In this document: in pieces, positions 36,727 to 45,997 of the stretch
Layout: every line of letters begins with the position of its first letter
How positions within the stretch are numbered: position 1 is the stretch's first letter
Assembly (NCBI RefSeq): GCF_000506865.1
Contig: NZ_AYSV01000009.1
Span: 1-54,682 of the forward strand
Origin: Pelistega indica
GTDB lineage: Bacteria; Pseudomonadota; Gammaproteobacteria; Burkholderiales; Burkholderiaceae_B
Length of the DNA: 54,682 nt
Direction: 5' to 3'
Position numbers and translations under genes: made by a program
Notes under the pieces: model-generated
Databases searched by the model: none
Seen by the model: only the letters and a program-made list of their open reading frames with translations
What the model was told of the DNA's origin: nothing

Positions 36727-37847
36727 ATGTTACAACGTTTTAATTTATCATCAGTCGTAGTGGCTTCTGCATTAGTTGTTGGTATGGTAGGTTCTCTCCA
36801 TGCTGCACCCGTTGAAATTACCGATTTAGCTGATCGTAAAGTGACAGTAGATGTGCCTGTTAAGCGTGCTGTTGTTGGCTTTTATTATCAAGACTATTTA
36901 GCTATTGCGGGTAAAGATGAGCTAAATAATGTCGTAGGGTTTTCTAAAGCTGTATGGACAGATTGGGCACCAGCAAGCTGGAAAGCATTCAGTGCAGCAT
37001 TGCCTAAGCTTAATAGCATCGAAGACGTGGGTGAGGTAGAAGTAGGTACATTCTCTATTGAAAAAGTATTATCGCTTAAACCTGATGTCTTAGTATTAGC
37101 TAAATGGCAATATGATGCACTAGGTTCAGACTTAGAGCCTTTAGAAGCGGCTAAAATTCCAGTTGTTGTGTTAGATTACAATGCTCAAACAGTACCTGCC
37201 CATGTGAAAAGTACAGAAATTATTGGTACATTAACGGGTAACGAAAAACAGGCTAAAGAATTAGCGAATGAGTATGAGGCTGTTGCCAAAGATATTCAAA
37301 TTCGCGTTGAAAAAGCTAACTTGCCAAAACCAAAAGTATATGTTGAATTTGGTAATAAAGGCCCTGCAGAATATGGTGTAAGCTTTGGTAAGAGTATGTG
37401 GGGATCAATGGTTACACTTGTGGGTGGCGATAATATTGCTAAGGATGCTGTAGAGTATTATGCGGCAGTTAACCCAGAGCTTGTCTTAGCGGCTAAGCCT
37501 GATGTTGTGATTATTAGTGGACGTGAAACAGAGCTTAAGAAAAATCCTCAAGCAATGGTCATGGTTTTGACATTGAAAAAGCAGAGGCGACTAAGCGCCT
37601 AGATGGTTATAAACAGCGCACTGGCTGGGCTGAGTTGCCAGCTATCAAAAACAATCGTTTATATGGTGCTTACCATGCAAACTCTCGTACCCTTTCTGAT
37701 AGCGCATCTATTCAGTTTGTCGCTAAAGCTATTTATCCTGAGTTATTTGCTGATTTAGATCCTACAAAAACTTATTTGGATTTTTATAAGAAATATTTAC
37801 CCGTGACACCAGAAGGAATATTCTATTTAGCACCAGAAGGTAAATAG
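36727..37847 (+). pseudogene. Iron/siderophore-type ABC transporter periplasmic binding protein, frameshifted
   Basis: A Peripla_BP_2 (FecB/BtuF-like) binding protein with signal peptide (about 1-26, ending LHA-AP). VEITDLADRKVTVDVPVKRA starts the mature fold, and IEDVGEVEVGTFSIEKVLSLKPD and KPDVVIISGRE mark the two lobes. After NPQAM the frame fails and stops at 37602. With one G added at about 37557 (ATGGTC to ATGGGTC) it continues as GHGFDIEKAEATKRLDGYK and WAELPAIKNNRLYGAYHA to the stop at 37847, the expected C-terminal lobe, about 373 residues. Heads the Fur-regulated operon. Ligand unknown: iron, a ferric siderophore or another metal chelate. Confidence 0.88.
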
Positions 37848-37851
37848 ATAT

Positions 37852-38892
37852 ATGAATGAATCGGTTGTTGTCGCCGATATTGTAAAGAACCAGCGTTTAC
37901 TTGAGCGTAAACGCTGGTTTGTACTGTTGGCTTTTTTTCTTATATGTATGGTAGGGCTAGTGCTAGATATTGCCACTGGTCCATCTATGTTGCCGATTAG
38001 TGAGGTAGTAAAAGCATTAATTGGTCATGAAACGAGTGATGCTATTAGCAAGGTGATTGTTTATGATTTACGATTGCCGATGGCATTAATGGCGCTAATC
38101 GTCGGTGCTGCTCTAGGTGTTGGTGGAGCAGAAATTCAGACATTATTAAATAACCCGATGGCAAGTCCTTATACTTTAGGCTTGGCGGCCGCAGCAGGGT
38201 TAGGTGCTTCTTTTGTGATCGCCTTTGGTGGATTTGGCTTGCCACAAGCATTTGCCGTACCCATGGGCGCATTCGTGATGACGATGATTGCGTCGGGTAT
38301 TTTGTTTCTATTTGCCTCTATTAAGCGGTTTACGTCATCAATGTTAGTGTTGGTAGGTATTGCGCTATTGTTCTTATTCCAATCAGTGCTGTCATTGATT
38401 CAGTTTATCGCTGCCCCAGAAATTTCTCAACAAATTTTATTTTGGTTATTTGGTAGTCTTACTAAAGCCACATGGAATAGTTTATTTATTACCACTGTCG
38501 TAACAACTATCTGTGTATTTTTCTTATCAAAAGACATGTGGAAACTGACCGCCTTACGTCTGGGAGAAGAAAGAGCGAAAAGTCTAGGAATTAATTTGCA
38601 ATGGCTGAGGTTTAAAACATTGGTTTTTGTGGCCTTAATGACGGCGACAGCGATTAGTTTTGTGGGGGTGATTGGGTTTATTGGTTTAGTAGCTCCTCAT
38701 GTTGCGCGTATGCTACTTGGTGAAGATCAGCGTTTCTTCTTGCCTGGAGCGATGATCGCCGGAGCTGCTTTCTTATCCATTGCCTCTGTTTTGTCTAAGG
38801 TCATTATTCCGGGTGCGTTGTTCCCTGTGGGTATTGTCACCTCATTTGTAGGTGTCCCATTCTTTTTCTGGATTATCTTAACGAAGCGCTAG
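37852..38892 (+). CDS. FecCD/BtuC-type ABC transporter permease
   Basis: The inner-membrane channel of the importer: 346 residues, nine to ten membrane helices. Diagnostic stretches are LRLPMALMALIVGAALGVGG, AEIQTLLNNPMASPYTLGLA, the ATPase-coupling loop LGEERAKSLGIN and VGFIGLVAPHVARMLLG (here VIGFIGLVAPHVARML). It starts four bases after the binding-protein stop. A single permease gene implies a homodimer. Confidence 0.93.
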   Translation: MNESVVVADIVKNQRLLERKRWFVLLAFFLICMVGLVLDIATGPSMLPISEVVKALIGHETSDAISKVIVYDLRLPMALMALIVGAALGVGGAEIQTLLNNPMASPYTLGLAAAAGLGASFVIAFGGFGLPQAFAVPMGAFVMTMIASGILFLFASIKRFTSSMLVLVGIALLFLFQSVLSLIQFIAAPEISQQILFWLFGSLTKATWNSLFITTVVTTICVFFLSKDMWKLTALRLGEERAKSLGINLQWLRFKTLVFVALMTATAISFVGVIGFIGLVAPHVARMLLGEDQRFFLPGAMIAGAAFLSIASVLSKVIIPGALFPVGIVTSFVGVPFFFWIILTKR

Positions 38893-38901
38893 GGAATCAA
38901 C

Positions 38902-39669
38902 ATGCTAATATTAAACAATATTTCAATTTCTCGTGGTGACTTAGTTATTGCTGATAAGGCTAATTTGAGACTTGAAAAAGGGAAAACTTATACAATTTTA
39001 GGTCCCAATGGTGCAGGTAAATCAACATTATTAAAAACAATCTTTGGGGAAGTTCCTTTCAAGGGAGATATCCATTATTTGGATATGCCACTGTCATTGA
39101 AACATTTGCTTAAATGGCGTAAACCTATTGGCTATATGCCGCAAGATACGGTAGTAGAAGCTTCTTTAACGGTATTAGAGGTAGTGCTGCTGGGACGTTT
39201 AGATGCCTTACATATGCATGTGGGGGATGAGTTATTAACAGAAGCCGCGAAAATGTTAGATATGCTCGGGATTGCGCATCTCGCGCATCGTGATGTTATG
39301 CGCTTAAGTGGCGGGCAGCGGCAATTAGTCATGTTTGCGCAAGTCCTGCTTCGTCAGCCAGAAATCTTGTTATTGGATGAGCCTGTGAGTGCATTAGATA
39401 TGCATCATCAACTTAACTTATTAGAACATGTGTGTGCTTATACTAAAGCAAATCATGTTATTACCGTCATGATATTGCATGATTTAAGTCTAGCAGCACA
39501 ATTTTCTGATGAAATCATTCTATTAGGCAAGAATAATGTCCAAGCACAAGGACACGCCGAAGAGGTATTAACAGCAAAGATTATTAGCGATTTATATAAC
39601 GTTGATATTGAAATTTTGAAGGATAGCCTTGGATTACCTGTTATCCGTCCTATGCGTAAATTAACTTGA
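38902..39669 (+). CDS. Iron/siderophore-type ABC transporter ATP-binding protein
   Basis: The 255-residue ATPase of the importer. Walker A GPNGAGKST, Q-loop GYMPQDT, signature LSGGQRQLVMFAQ, Walker B ILLLDEPVSALD and the switch histidine in MILHDLSLAA are all intact. It lies nine bases after the permease and 15 before the cupredoxin gene, so the four genes form one transcript. Confidence 0.95.
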   Translation: MLILNNISISRGDLVIADKANLRLEKGKTYTILGPNGAGKSTLLKTIFGEVPFKGDIHYLDMPLSLKHLLKWRKPIGYMPQDTVVEASLTVLEVVLLGRLDALHMHVGDELLTEAAKMLDMLGIAHLAHRDVMRLSGGQRQLVMFAQVLLRQPEILLLDEPVSALDMHHQLNLLEHVCAYTKANHVITVMILHDLSLAAQFSDEIILLGKNNVQAQGHAEEVLTAKIISDLYNVDIEILKDSLGLPVIRPMRKLT

Positions 39670-39684
39670 CAAGGAAAATATATA

Positions 39685-40126
39685 ATGCTTAAGAAATTAT
39701 TAGTTATCGGTTTAATGGCAGCTTCAGCTCATACGATAGGGTTTGCTGCGAATCATGAAATTAAAATGCTTGACAATGGTACTGATGGCTCTATAGTATT
39801 TGAGCCCTGGTTTTGTCAAGGCAGAGGTGGGTGATACGGTTACGTTTATTCCTACCAATAAAGGCCATTGGACACAAAGTCGTGTAGTGCCTGAAGGTGC
39901 GGAGAAATTCTTGTCAGAAGAGGATAAAGAGTTTACGGTTAAACTAACGAATGAAGGCGTATATGTATATGTATGCCCTCCACATCGTATGATGAATATG
40001 AGTGGTATTATTCAGGTAGGTAAAGCGACCAATAAAGAGCAAGCGGAAAAAATGGTTGTAGAACTTGAAAAACGTGCAAATGATAATAAAGGTCGCTTAG
40101 CCAAATACTTTGAACAGGTAAAATAG
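39685..40126 (+). pseudogene. Pseudoazurin-like type 1 copper protein, frameshifted
   Basis: A small blue-copper protein with a signal peptide (MLKKLLVIGLMAASAHTIGF, cleaved near FAA-N) and the pseudoazurin start HEIKMLDNGTDGSIVFEP. At CCC (39805-39807) the frame fails; with CC it continues GFVKAEVGDTVTFIPTNKGH to the copper ligands (His in KGHW; Cys, His and Met in VYVCPPHRMMNMSG), then a C-terminal helical extension of about 30 residues (NKEQAEKMVVELEKR). Total about 146 residues. Pseudoazurins usually donate electrons to denitrification enzymes, none of which is here; placement in an iron ABC operon suggests a metal-reduction or metal-handling role. Confidence 0.88.
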
Positions 40127-40253
40127 GTAGTTGGTTGTTAACTAGTGTTTTGAGTGTATAGGTTTTAGGTTAATCTGTATTATTGATTTTTTCAGTTTTA
40201 TACTTACAATCTATCCATCACCTAATCATTAATGTTTTTCAATAAAACAATAT

Positions 40254-40287
40254 AAGGCATAGAAACAATAGGTTTTATGCCTTTTTT
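40254..40287 (+). terminator. Intrinsic terminator of the ABC-cupredoxin operon
   Basis: AAGGCATA pairs with TATGCCTT (40276-40283) across a 14-nt loop, followed by four more Ts to 40287. It lies about 130 bases after the cupredoxin stop and ends just before the next gene's ribosome site. Confidence 0.7.
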
Positions 40288-40309
40288 GTTAAAGGAATAT
40301 CAAAATAAA

Positions 40310-41188
40310 ATGAAAAAGTTATTAGTAGCGACATGCACTGACTGGCCAAATCTCCCTGCGAATGTATTACCTATGGTTAATTTATTAGAGGAAAAAGGTA
40401 TAAAGGTGACAGTGTCCCCGTGGCAGTCTAGCGTAGCCGCCGATTATATATTGCCATTATGTACATGGGATTATGCACAAACACCGATGGCTTTTTCAGA
40501 ATGGTTAGCAGATATGAATAAGCATGGTTGCCAAACCGTCAACCCTGTAACGCTGATGCAATGGAATATGCATAAGTCCTATTTACAAGAGATTGCTAGT
40601 TGGGGGATTGATGTTATTCCTACGCAAGTTATGCCTCAAATCAATGCAGAAAAACTGCGAGAATTAGCGCTATCTATTTATCAGCAAACACAACAGCATA
40701 TTGTTGTACTTAAACCGTTAATAGGACAAAGTGGGCAATCCGTTCAAAAATGGGATTGCTTGTCGTCAGAGCTACCTCATTTAGAGGGCTATCAGAACGG
40801 CTTGGTAATACAGCCTTACATACAAGCTATTGAACACTATGGTGAAACGAGTTTGATTTATTTTAATGGCGTGTTTAGTCATGCTGTAAAACGTCAGCCA
40901 CCGGCAGGTGAGTGGCGTGCTAATTCAGCGTATGGTGTACAAATACATACCGTAGTGCCGAGTCAACAAGCCTTAGATCTCGCAACCGCTTTACTAGATA
41001 AATTACCTCATACACCTATTTATGCAAGGGTAGATGGTACGGATATATTGGCAGATAATCGATTCTTGCTTAACGAATTAGAAGTCATAGAGCCAGCTTT
41101 ATATCTTCACACGAATCAACTAGCGAGTGAGCGTTTTGCGAATGTATTGCTTGAGATGATGGGAGTGAGTAAGAATAAAAATTACTGA
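40310..41188 (+). CDS. ATP-grasp family ligase-like protein
   Basis: A 292-residue protein of the RimK/glutathione-synthetase ATP-grasp fold. I start it at 40310 (MKKLLVATCTDWPN); an ATG at 40277 lies within the preceding terminator hairpin. The fold marks are VVLKPLIGQSGQSV (nucleotide-binding lysine and small loop), LVIQPYIQAIEHYGETSLIY, and the metal-binding end YARVDGTDI and LLNELEVIEPALYL. Such enzymes join a carboxylate to an amine or thiol through an acyl-phosphate. No partner biosynthetic genes are adjacent, so the substrate is unknown. Confidence 0.82.
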   Translation: MKKLLVATCTDWPNLPANVLPMVNLLEEKGIKVTVSPWQSSVAADYILPLCTWDYAQTPMAFSEWLADMNKHGCQTVNPVTLMQWNMHKSYLQEIASWGIDVIPTQVMPQINAEKLRELALSIYQQTQQHIVVLKPLIGQSGQSVQKWDCLSSELPHLEGYQNGLVIQPYIQAIEHYGETSLIYFNGVFSHAVKRQPPAGEWRANSAYGVQIHTVVPSQQALDLATALLDKLPHTPIYARVDGTDILADNRFLLNELEVIEPALYLHTNQLASERFANVLLEMMGVSKNKNY

Positions 41189-41242
41189 TAAATTCAGATG
41201 TATGACTGTCGTTAGATGCCTATCTAACATATTGCAGTACGT

Positions 41243-41280
41243 AAAAAAACGTTAAACGGAGACAGTTTCCGTTTAACGTT
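41243..41280 (-). terminator. Strong terminator between ATP-grasp and BI-1 genes
   Basis: A 13-bp perfect stem AACGTTAAACGGA (41248-41260) / TCCGTTTAACGTT (41268-41280). Leftward it is followed by T7, terminating the minus-strand BI-1 gene; rightward the flank is ATAAAAAA, so it is mainly one-directional. Confidence 0.88.
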
Positions 41281-41310
41281 ATAAAAAACTATATTTTAAT
41301 TGATAGCTAA

Positions 41311-42000
41311 TTAATCATCACCGCCAACAATACCAAAGATTTGTAAAAGACTTACAAAAATATTGTAAATGTTCAGGTATAAAGATAATGTTGCTGAGAT
41401 GTAGTTAGTTTCCCCACCATTCACAATGCGTTGTACATCGAACAAAATAAATAGTGAAAAGATGATAGTACCAGCGGTAGCAATAGCTAGACTTAGTGCT
41501 GGAATTTGGAAAAAGATATTAGCTAAAGAGGCTAATATCAGAACGATAACACCAATAAATAATGTCTTACCTAAAAAGCTAAAATCACGTTTTGTTGTAG
41601 AGGCAATTGTTGCCATAACCGCAAAAATTATCGCCGTACTTCCAAACGCTAGGGCAATAATAGATGCACCATTCCCTAGTGACATTATTACGCCTAAAAT
41701 ACGTGAAAGCATAATACCCATAAAGAAGGTAAATAGCATAAGAAAGCCAATACCTGCGGCACTATGTTTGTTTTTTTCGATAAGGAACATTAAACCAAAA
41801 GCACCCACAAAGAAAATTAATGTACTAGCTAATGGACTCATGCTAGCGAATAAGTTGAAATTCAACGCTAGAATAGCACCAAGTACCGTTGGAATTAGCG
41901 AAATAGCTAATAAAATATAAGTGCTTCGTAAAACTTTATTACGAATGGTTATGCTAGTGTTAGCATGACTTGGCATAGAAAAATTGTCAGAATGTTGCAT
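41311..42000 (-). CDS. Bax inhibitor-1 / YccA family membrane protein
   Basis: A seven-helix inner-membrane protein of the BI-1 family. The start at 42000 (229 residues, MQHSDNFSMPSHANTSI) has GGAG six bases upstream. Family features are NKVLRSTYILLAISLIPTVLGA at the first helix (quoted in part: RSTYILLAISLIPT), FLMLFTFFMGIMLSRIL, and the C-terminal LFDVQRIVNGGETNYISATLS region (FDVQRIVNGGETNYI). E. coli YccA modulates FtsH; other members act as ion channels. Role here is inferred by family only. Confidence 0.92.
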   Translation of the reverse strand: MQHSDNFSMPSHANTSITIRNKVLRSTYILLAISLIPTVLGAILALNFNLFASMSPLASTLIFFVGAFGLMFLIEKNKHSAAGIGFLMLFTFFMGIMLSRILGVIMSLGNGASIIALAFGSTAIIFAVMATIASTTKRDFSFLGKTLFIGVIVLILASLANIFFQIPALSLAIATAGTIIFSLFILFDVQRIVNGGETNYISATLSLYLNIYNIFVSLLQIFGIVGGDD

Positions 42001-42203
42001 AAAAACTCCGATATTTAAAAAATAGGGGACTTGCATTCATTTTAACGTAGTTAAGACTTTTTACAAGATAGTTCACGACAAATAAATAAAATAAGTATTT
42101 CAATGAATTTAACTAAATAATCAATAGTGTTGAAGCAGATTACAAAAAGATACCAATAGTGTTTAGTGTTATTTCACAATTATTTGAAAAGTATATTTAT
42201 TAT

Positions 42204-42652
42204 TTAGAGCTGATGGAAACGCACTTCATGCCCTGATTGCTTGTAATGTTGAATACGTAGCTTCGCTAATTGTTTATCCTCAGGGTGATTTGAGACAATT
42301 TCTAAAACCTTATCGAATACCTCAAAAAAAGGTGGGCATGCTATATCAAGGTTTAGTAGCCAAGGCTTAGTGTCCTCTAAAAAATAGTCAAGAATATTTT
42401 CTGGAATTTCCGTTGCTACTTTAATCAAGGTAGGAATACCTTCTTTTTCAGATAGCTGATAATGATAAGGAGAAGTGGGGGATAAACGCAGTAGGACTTA
42501 ACCCCCCATAGATACTGGCTAAATGCCTCTAATCGTTTTAAGTCAGAGCAGAAAATCAGCAAAGGGCGGCCAGCCAAAAATTGTTTATACACAGTTTGGC
42601 TAGCTTGTTTTAGACGATGATCTGCTCCGTGAGCAACTTCAATACGGCTCAT
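42204..42652 (-). pseudogene. holC: DNA polymerase III chi subunit HolC, two frame breaks
   Basis: HolC links the clamp loader to SSB. The first frame, MSRIEVAHGADHRLKQASQT to FSQYLWG, is typical, and then a G6 run near 42501-42506 breaks it. With G5 it reads LSPTAFIPH; a second break (one T too many in CACTTCTCC, near 42470) must be removed to read SPYHYQLSEKEGIPTLIKVA and on to the stop at 42204. About 148 residues would result, normal for chi. It starts one base after the pepA stop, the conserved pepA-holC pair, which confirms identity. Confidence 0.85.
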
Positions 42653-42654
42653 AT

Positions 42655-44136
42655 TTATTTATTCAATAAAAATTCAACTAATAAAGGCACAGGACGACCA
42701 CTGGCTCCCTTATTAGCACCACTAGTCCATGCTGTACCGGCAATGTCTAGGTGTGCCCATGAATATTTTTGAGTAAATTTTGCCAAGAAAGAGGCAGCCG
42801 TAATAGAGCCACCGGCAGGTGAACTAGCAATGTTTGCCATATCGGCAAAATTACTTTTTAATCGTTCGGAATAAGCCTCTCCTAAAGGCATTAACCAAGC
42901 TGTATCTTGTGCTTTCTTGCCTGAGGCTAGTAATTCTTCAGCTAACGCATCATCATTAGCAAAAAGACCAGTGTGAATATGGCCGAGAGAAACAATAATA
43001 GCACCAGTTAATGTGGCTACATCAATAACCGCTTCAGGGTTGAAACGTTCCGCATAGGTTAACGCATCACATAAAATTAGGCGTCCCTCTGCATCGGTAT
43101 TTAAAATTTCAATGGTTTGACCAGACATACTTGTCACAATATCACCCGGTTTTGTAGCATGACCGCTAGGCATATTTTCTGTTGCTGGTACAAGTGCAAT
43201 CACTGGGCGATTTAATCCAAGCTCGGCCACTGTTCTGATAACGCCAAATACGGTTGCGGCACCACACATATCATATTTCATTTCATCCATGTTTAAACCA
43301 GGTTTTAATGAAATACCACCTGTATCAAAGGTTACGCCTTTACCAACAAGTACGATAGGTTTTTGTTTAGCGTGTTTTTTAGACTCTGGTTGATATTGCA
43401 ATACGATAAAGCGAGGATCTTGATTTGAACCAGCAGCTACTGATAAGAAAGAGCCCATTTTTAGTGCTTCTATTTGTTTTTTCTCTAACACTTCAGCAGA
43501 TACTGTTTTATAGTTTTTTGCCAATGCTTTTGCTTGTTGGCCTAAATAGGTTGGCGTACAAATATTTGAGGGTAAATTACCTAATTCTCGGGTAAGGTTC
43601 ATACCGTTAGCAATAGCTTGCCCTTGCGCTAAACCTAAGGCTACATCTTTATCAGTATCTTTATTAGTCGTGAAAACTAATTTTTTAATCGCAAAAGCAG
43701 TTAGCTTATCACTAAACGTTGCTGTGTACTCATAGGTAGCTAACGTTGCTGCACGTGCTGCAAAACGAGCAGCCTCCAATGAGTTAATTGTTTGATTTTC
43801 TGATAAGAAAGTAATTACCCCTTCTGATAGACTACTTTCTTTTAAATACTCGACGATAGCAGCTTGTGCTTTCATTAGATTATTCGCGTTATAATGGTCT
43901 TTTTTACCAAGACCAACGAGAACAACGCGCTCTGCAGCGATATTGTCTAACTCTCTTAAGACTAGTAGTTGACCTATTTTTGCTTTGAACTCTTTGGCAA
44001 GAATTTTTTTGATTTTACCCGCTGTATCAAGTTGTGCGGCAACGTCGCCTAAAAGACCATCTTCATAAACCCCTACAAAAAGAGCAGGAGTTTTTATTTG
44101 TTCAAAAGTACGATTGGATTGTGTGGTAAATTGCAT
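42655..44136 (-). CDS. pepA: Leucyl aminopeptidase (cytosol aminopeptidase PepA)
   Basis: A two-zinc hexameric M17 peptidase that removes N-terminal residues; E. coli PepA also binds DNA in Xer recombination. The 493-residue protein contains LVGKGVTFDTGGISLKPG, the metal-site signature NTDAEGRLILCDALTYAE and the GASGRPVPLLVEFL ending. It is divergent from lptF across a 48-base gap and followed directly by holC. Confidence 0.97.
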   Translation of the reverse strand: MQFTTQSNRTFEQIKTPALFVGVYEDGLLGDVAAQLDTAGKIKKILAKEFKAKIGQLLVLRELDNIAAERVVLVGLGKKDHYNANNLMKAQAAIVEYLKESSLSEGVITFLSENQTINSLEAARFAARAATLATYEYTATFSDKLTAFAIKKLVFTTNKDTDKDVALGLAQGQAIANGMNLTRELGNLPSNICTPTYLGQQAKALAKNYKTVSAEVLEKKQIEALKMGSFLSVAAGSNQDPRFIVLQYQPESKKHAKQKPIVLVGKGVTFDTGGISLKPGLNMDEMKYDMCGAATVFGVIRTVAELGLNRPVIALVPATENMPSGHATKPGDIVTSMSGQTIEILNTDAEGRLILCDALTYAERFNPEAVIDVATLTGAIIVSLGHIHTGLFANDDALAEELLASGKKAQDTAWLMPLGEAYSERLKSNFADMANIASSPAGGSITAASFLAKFTQKYSWAHLDIAGTAWTSGANKGASGRPVPLLVEFLLNK

Positions 44137-44184
44137 TTTAAAACCTCTTTATTTAGATAATAGTATTATTACCCAAGTTTAATT

Positions 44185-45310
44185 ATGTCGCTATTCAAAC
44201 GCTCAGTTGTTGCTGAAATACTAAGTCATGCGGGTGTTGTTTTTTCAACATTGATTGTCGTATGGCTTAGTGTTTTGTTGGTGAGACTACTTGGACAAGC
44301 AGCTGAAGGCATTATCGGTGCGGATATTGTTGTTGCTATTTCTGCCTTTTCAAGTATTACGGCATTGCCCATTATCCTTATTGTTTCACTATTTATTGCT
44401 ATTTTAACGACTATTTCTAGAAATTACCGTGAACAAGAAATGTTTGTATGGTTTTCTAGTGGTATTTCGTTATTAAATTGGATTCGCCCAGTGTTAAGAG
44501 TAGGGCTACCAGTCGCCATTTTAATTGCTATTTTGACAGTGGTGAGTTCTCCTTGGGCATATCGCCAAATTGAAGAATATCGCCAGCGCTATGCACAACG
44601 TTCAGATTTGTCTAAAGTGACGATGGGACAATTCTTGGAAACAGCTCAAGGTCAGAAAGTATTCTTTATAGAACCGTCTTCTAATCCTGATTATGAAACG
44701 GGTAAGGTATTTGCTCGTGATATGACTAAAAAGGGTGTGATTAGTATTATTAATGCAGATCATGCCAAGTTTAGTCGAAATGAAGAGACGGGTGAACGTT
44801 TTATTGAGTTGGAAAAAGGGAGTCGTTATGATGCGACGTTGAATTCACCAGAGTTCAAAATATCCACGTTTGATCATTTGAAAATGCGTATTGAAAATGA
44901 AGAAAAAAATGTCTGAGAGCCAGATTAGAGCCAGCTCTTTAAACCAACTCAAGGCAAGACCGTTGGAGAAGCTTATTGCAGATAATAATAAAAAAAGTGA
45001 CTCACAATTAATGTGGCGTTTTTCCTTACCTTTAGCAGCATTAAACTTAGCCTTATTAGCTATTCCATTAGGAGCTGTTAATCCTCGTCTAGGTAAATCG
45101 GGGAACGTCATTGTAGCAGCTATTGTTGGGCTGTTATATATGAACATTCTCAATATGATGCGAGGTTGGATTGCCGCAGGAAAGATTGGTCTATGGACAG
45201 GATTAGTGTCTGTTAATGGCGGTGTATTATTGCTCGTTATATTTTTATTTTGGTGGAAAATGAGAGTTAAAGCACCCAAAAAACGACCAGTAGCATTACA
45301 AAAAGCTTAG
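44185..45310 (+). pseudogene. lptF: LPS export permease LptF, frame broken at an A7 tract
   Basis: LptF with LptG forms the membrane part of the LptB2FG extractor that sends LPS to the outer membrane. The first frame (FKRSVVAEILSHAGVVFSTL, then the periplasmic beta-jellyroll to MRIENEEK) ends at 44916 after an A7 run at 44903-44909. The +1 frame carries on with MSESQIRASSLNQLKARPLE and the last helices (FSLPLAALNLALLAIPLG) to 45310; A6 would give about 374 residues. The gene is normally essential. lptG, usually next, is absent: the following gene is on the other strand and overlaps the lptF end. Confidence 0.92.
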
Positions 45311-45814
45311 TTGTTGATAAGTGGCGTGATCCTCGCGAATATAGCGAAAAATTAATGTTCCTTCATAGTTTTTTCGTTTGCCAACTTCAACTGTTAGTTG
45401 CCAGGTAGGAATGACTGCTTGGCTCTCTAATTGCTTAATAAAGTCATTCAATTCACCAGTTTGACGTAGATGGTGAATATAAAGTTCCTGAGCACTCCAC
45501 AATAAACCCTCGTCAGGTCCTGTTTTTTGTTCATCCACAGTAAAGCCTGCATAACGTATAGCGTAGCCATTTTTTATTTTGTCACAGGACGGCACCATTA
45601 CTTCAGCATTAAGCAATTGCTCTAGTGCTAATTTTGACGGACGAATACTTGGTGTTTTTGATTGTCCCGCACGCAAGGTGAGGAGTTCATCACACAAGGT
45701 CATAATATCTTGGGGATTGACCAAAGCTAAAAATTTATTATAAGAAGACCAGCTGCGGTCAGTTTCAGCTTGTTTGGCGCCATCACGTAATAATTTGATT
45801 TGCTCGGTATTCAT
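45296..45814 (-). CDS. Hypothetical protein, convergent with lptF
   Basis: A 172-residue soluble protein of unknown family, MNTEQIKLLRDGAKQAETDR at the start. It has no signal peptide or membrane segment and is moderately acidic in the middle. Its N-terminal 50 residues (VNPQDIMTLCDELLTLRAGQ) faintly recall short phage-encoded leucine-rich helical segments, but I do not claim homology. Its last 15 bases overlap the end of lptF tail to tail. Confidence 0.6.
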   Translation of the reverse strand: MNTEQIKLLRDGAKQAETDRSWSSYNKFLALVNPQDIMTLCDELLTLRAGQSKTPSIRPSKLALEQLLNAEVMVPSCDKIKNGYAIRYAGFTVDEQKTGPDEGLLWSAQELYIHHLRQTGELNDFIKQLESQAVIPTWQLTVEVGKRKNYEGTLIFRYIREDHATYQQLSFL

Positions 45815-45997
45815 AAGAGGTGAGTCTGAAAAACGAGCTCTATTTTACCAGATTATTATTACTAGGGATTTCCATAGGTTAAGAAGATTCTTTGATTTTT
45901 ATTAAAGACTTATTGTAATTTACCAGTATGATTAAAAAATATTCGCTCTTTTATTTTCTTTTTAATTTATCGAATATCTTTCTATAAGGAGGGTTAT

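Noticed and set aside
41426-41920. 164-codon plus-strand frame across the BI-1 gene
   Set aside because: Antisense to a canonical BI-1 protein, composition typical of a reverse-complement membrane gene, no supported start.
44845-45279. 144-codon minus-strand frame over lptF
   Set aside because: Overlaps the conserved C-terminal part of lptF; its residue mix is that of an antisense shadow.
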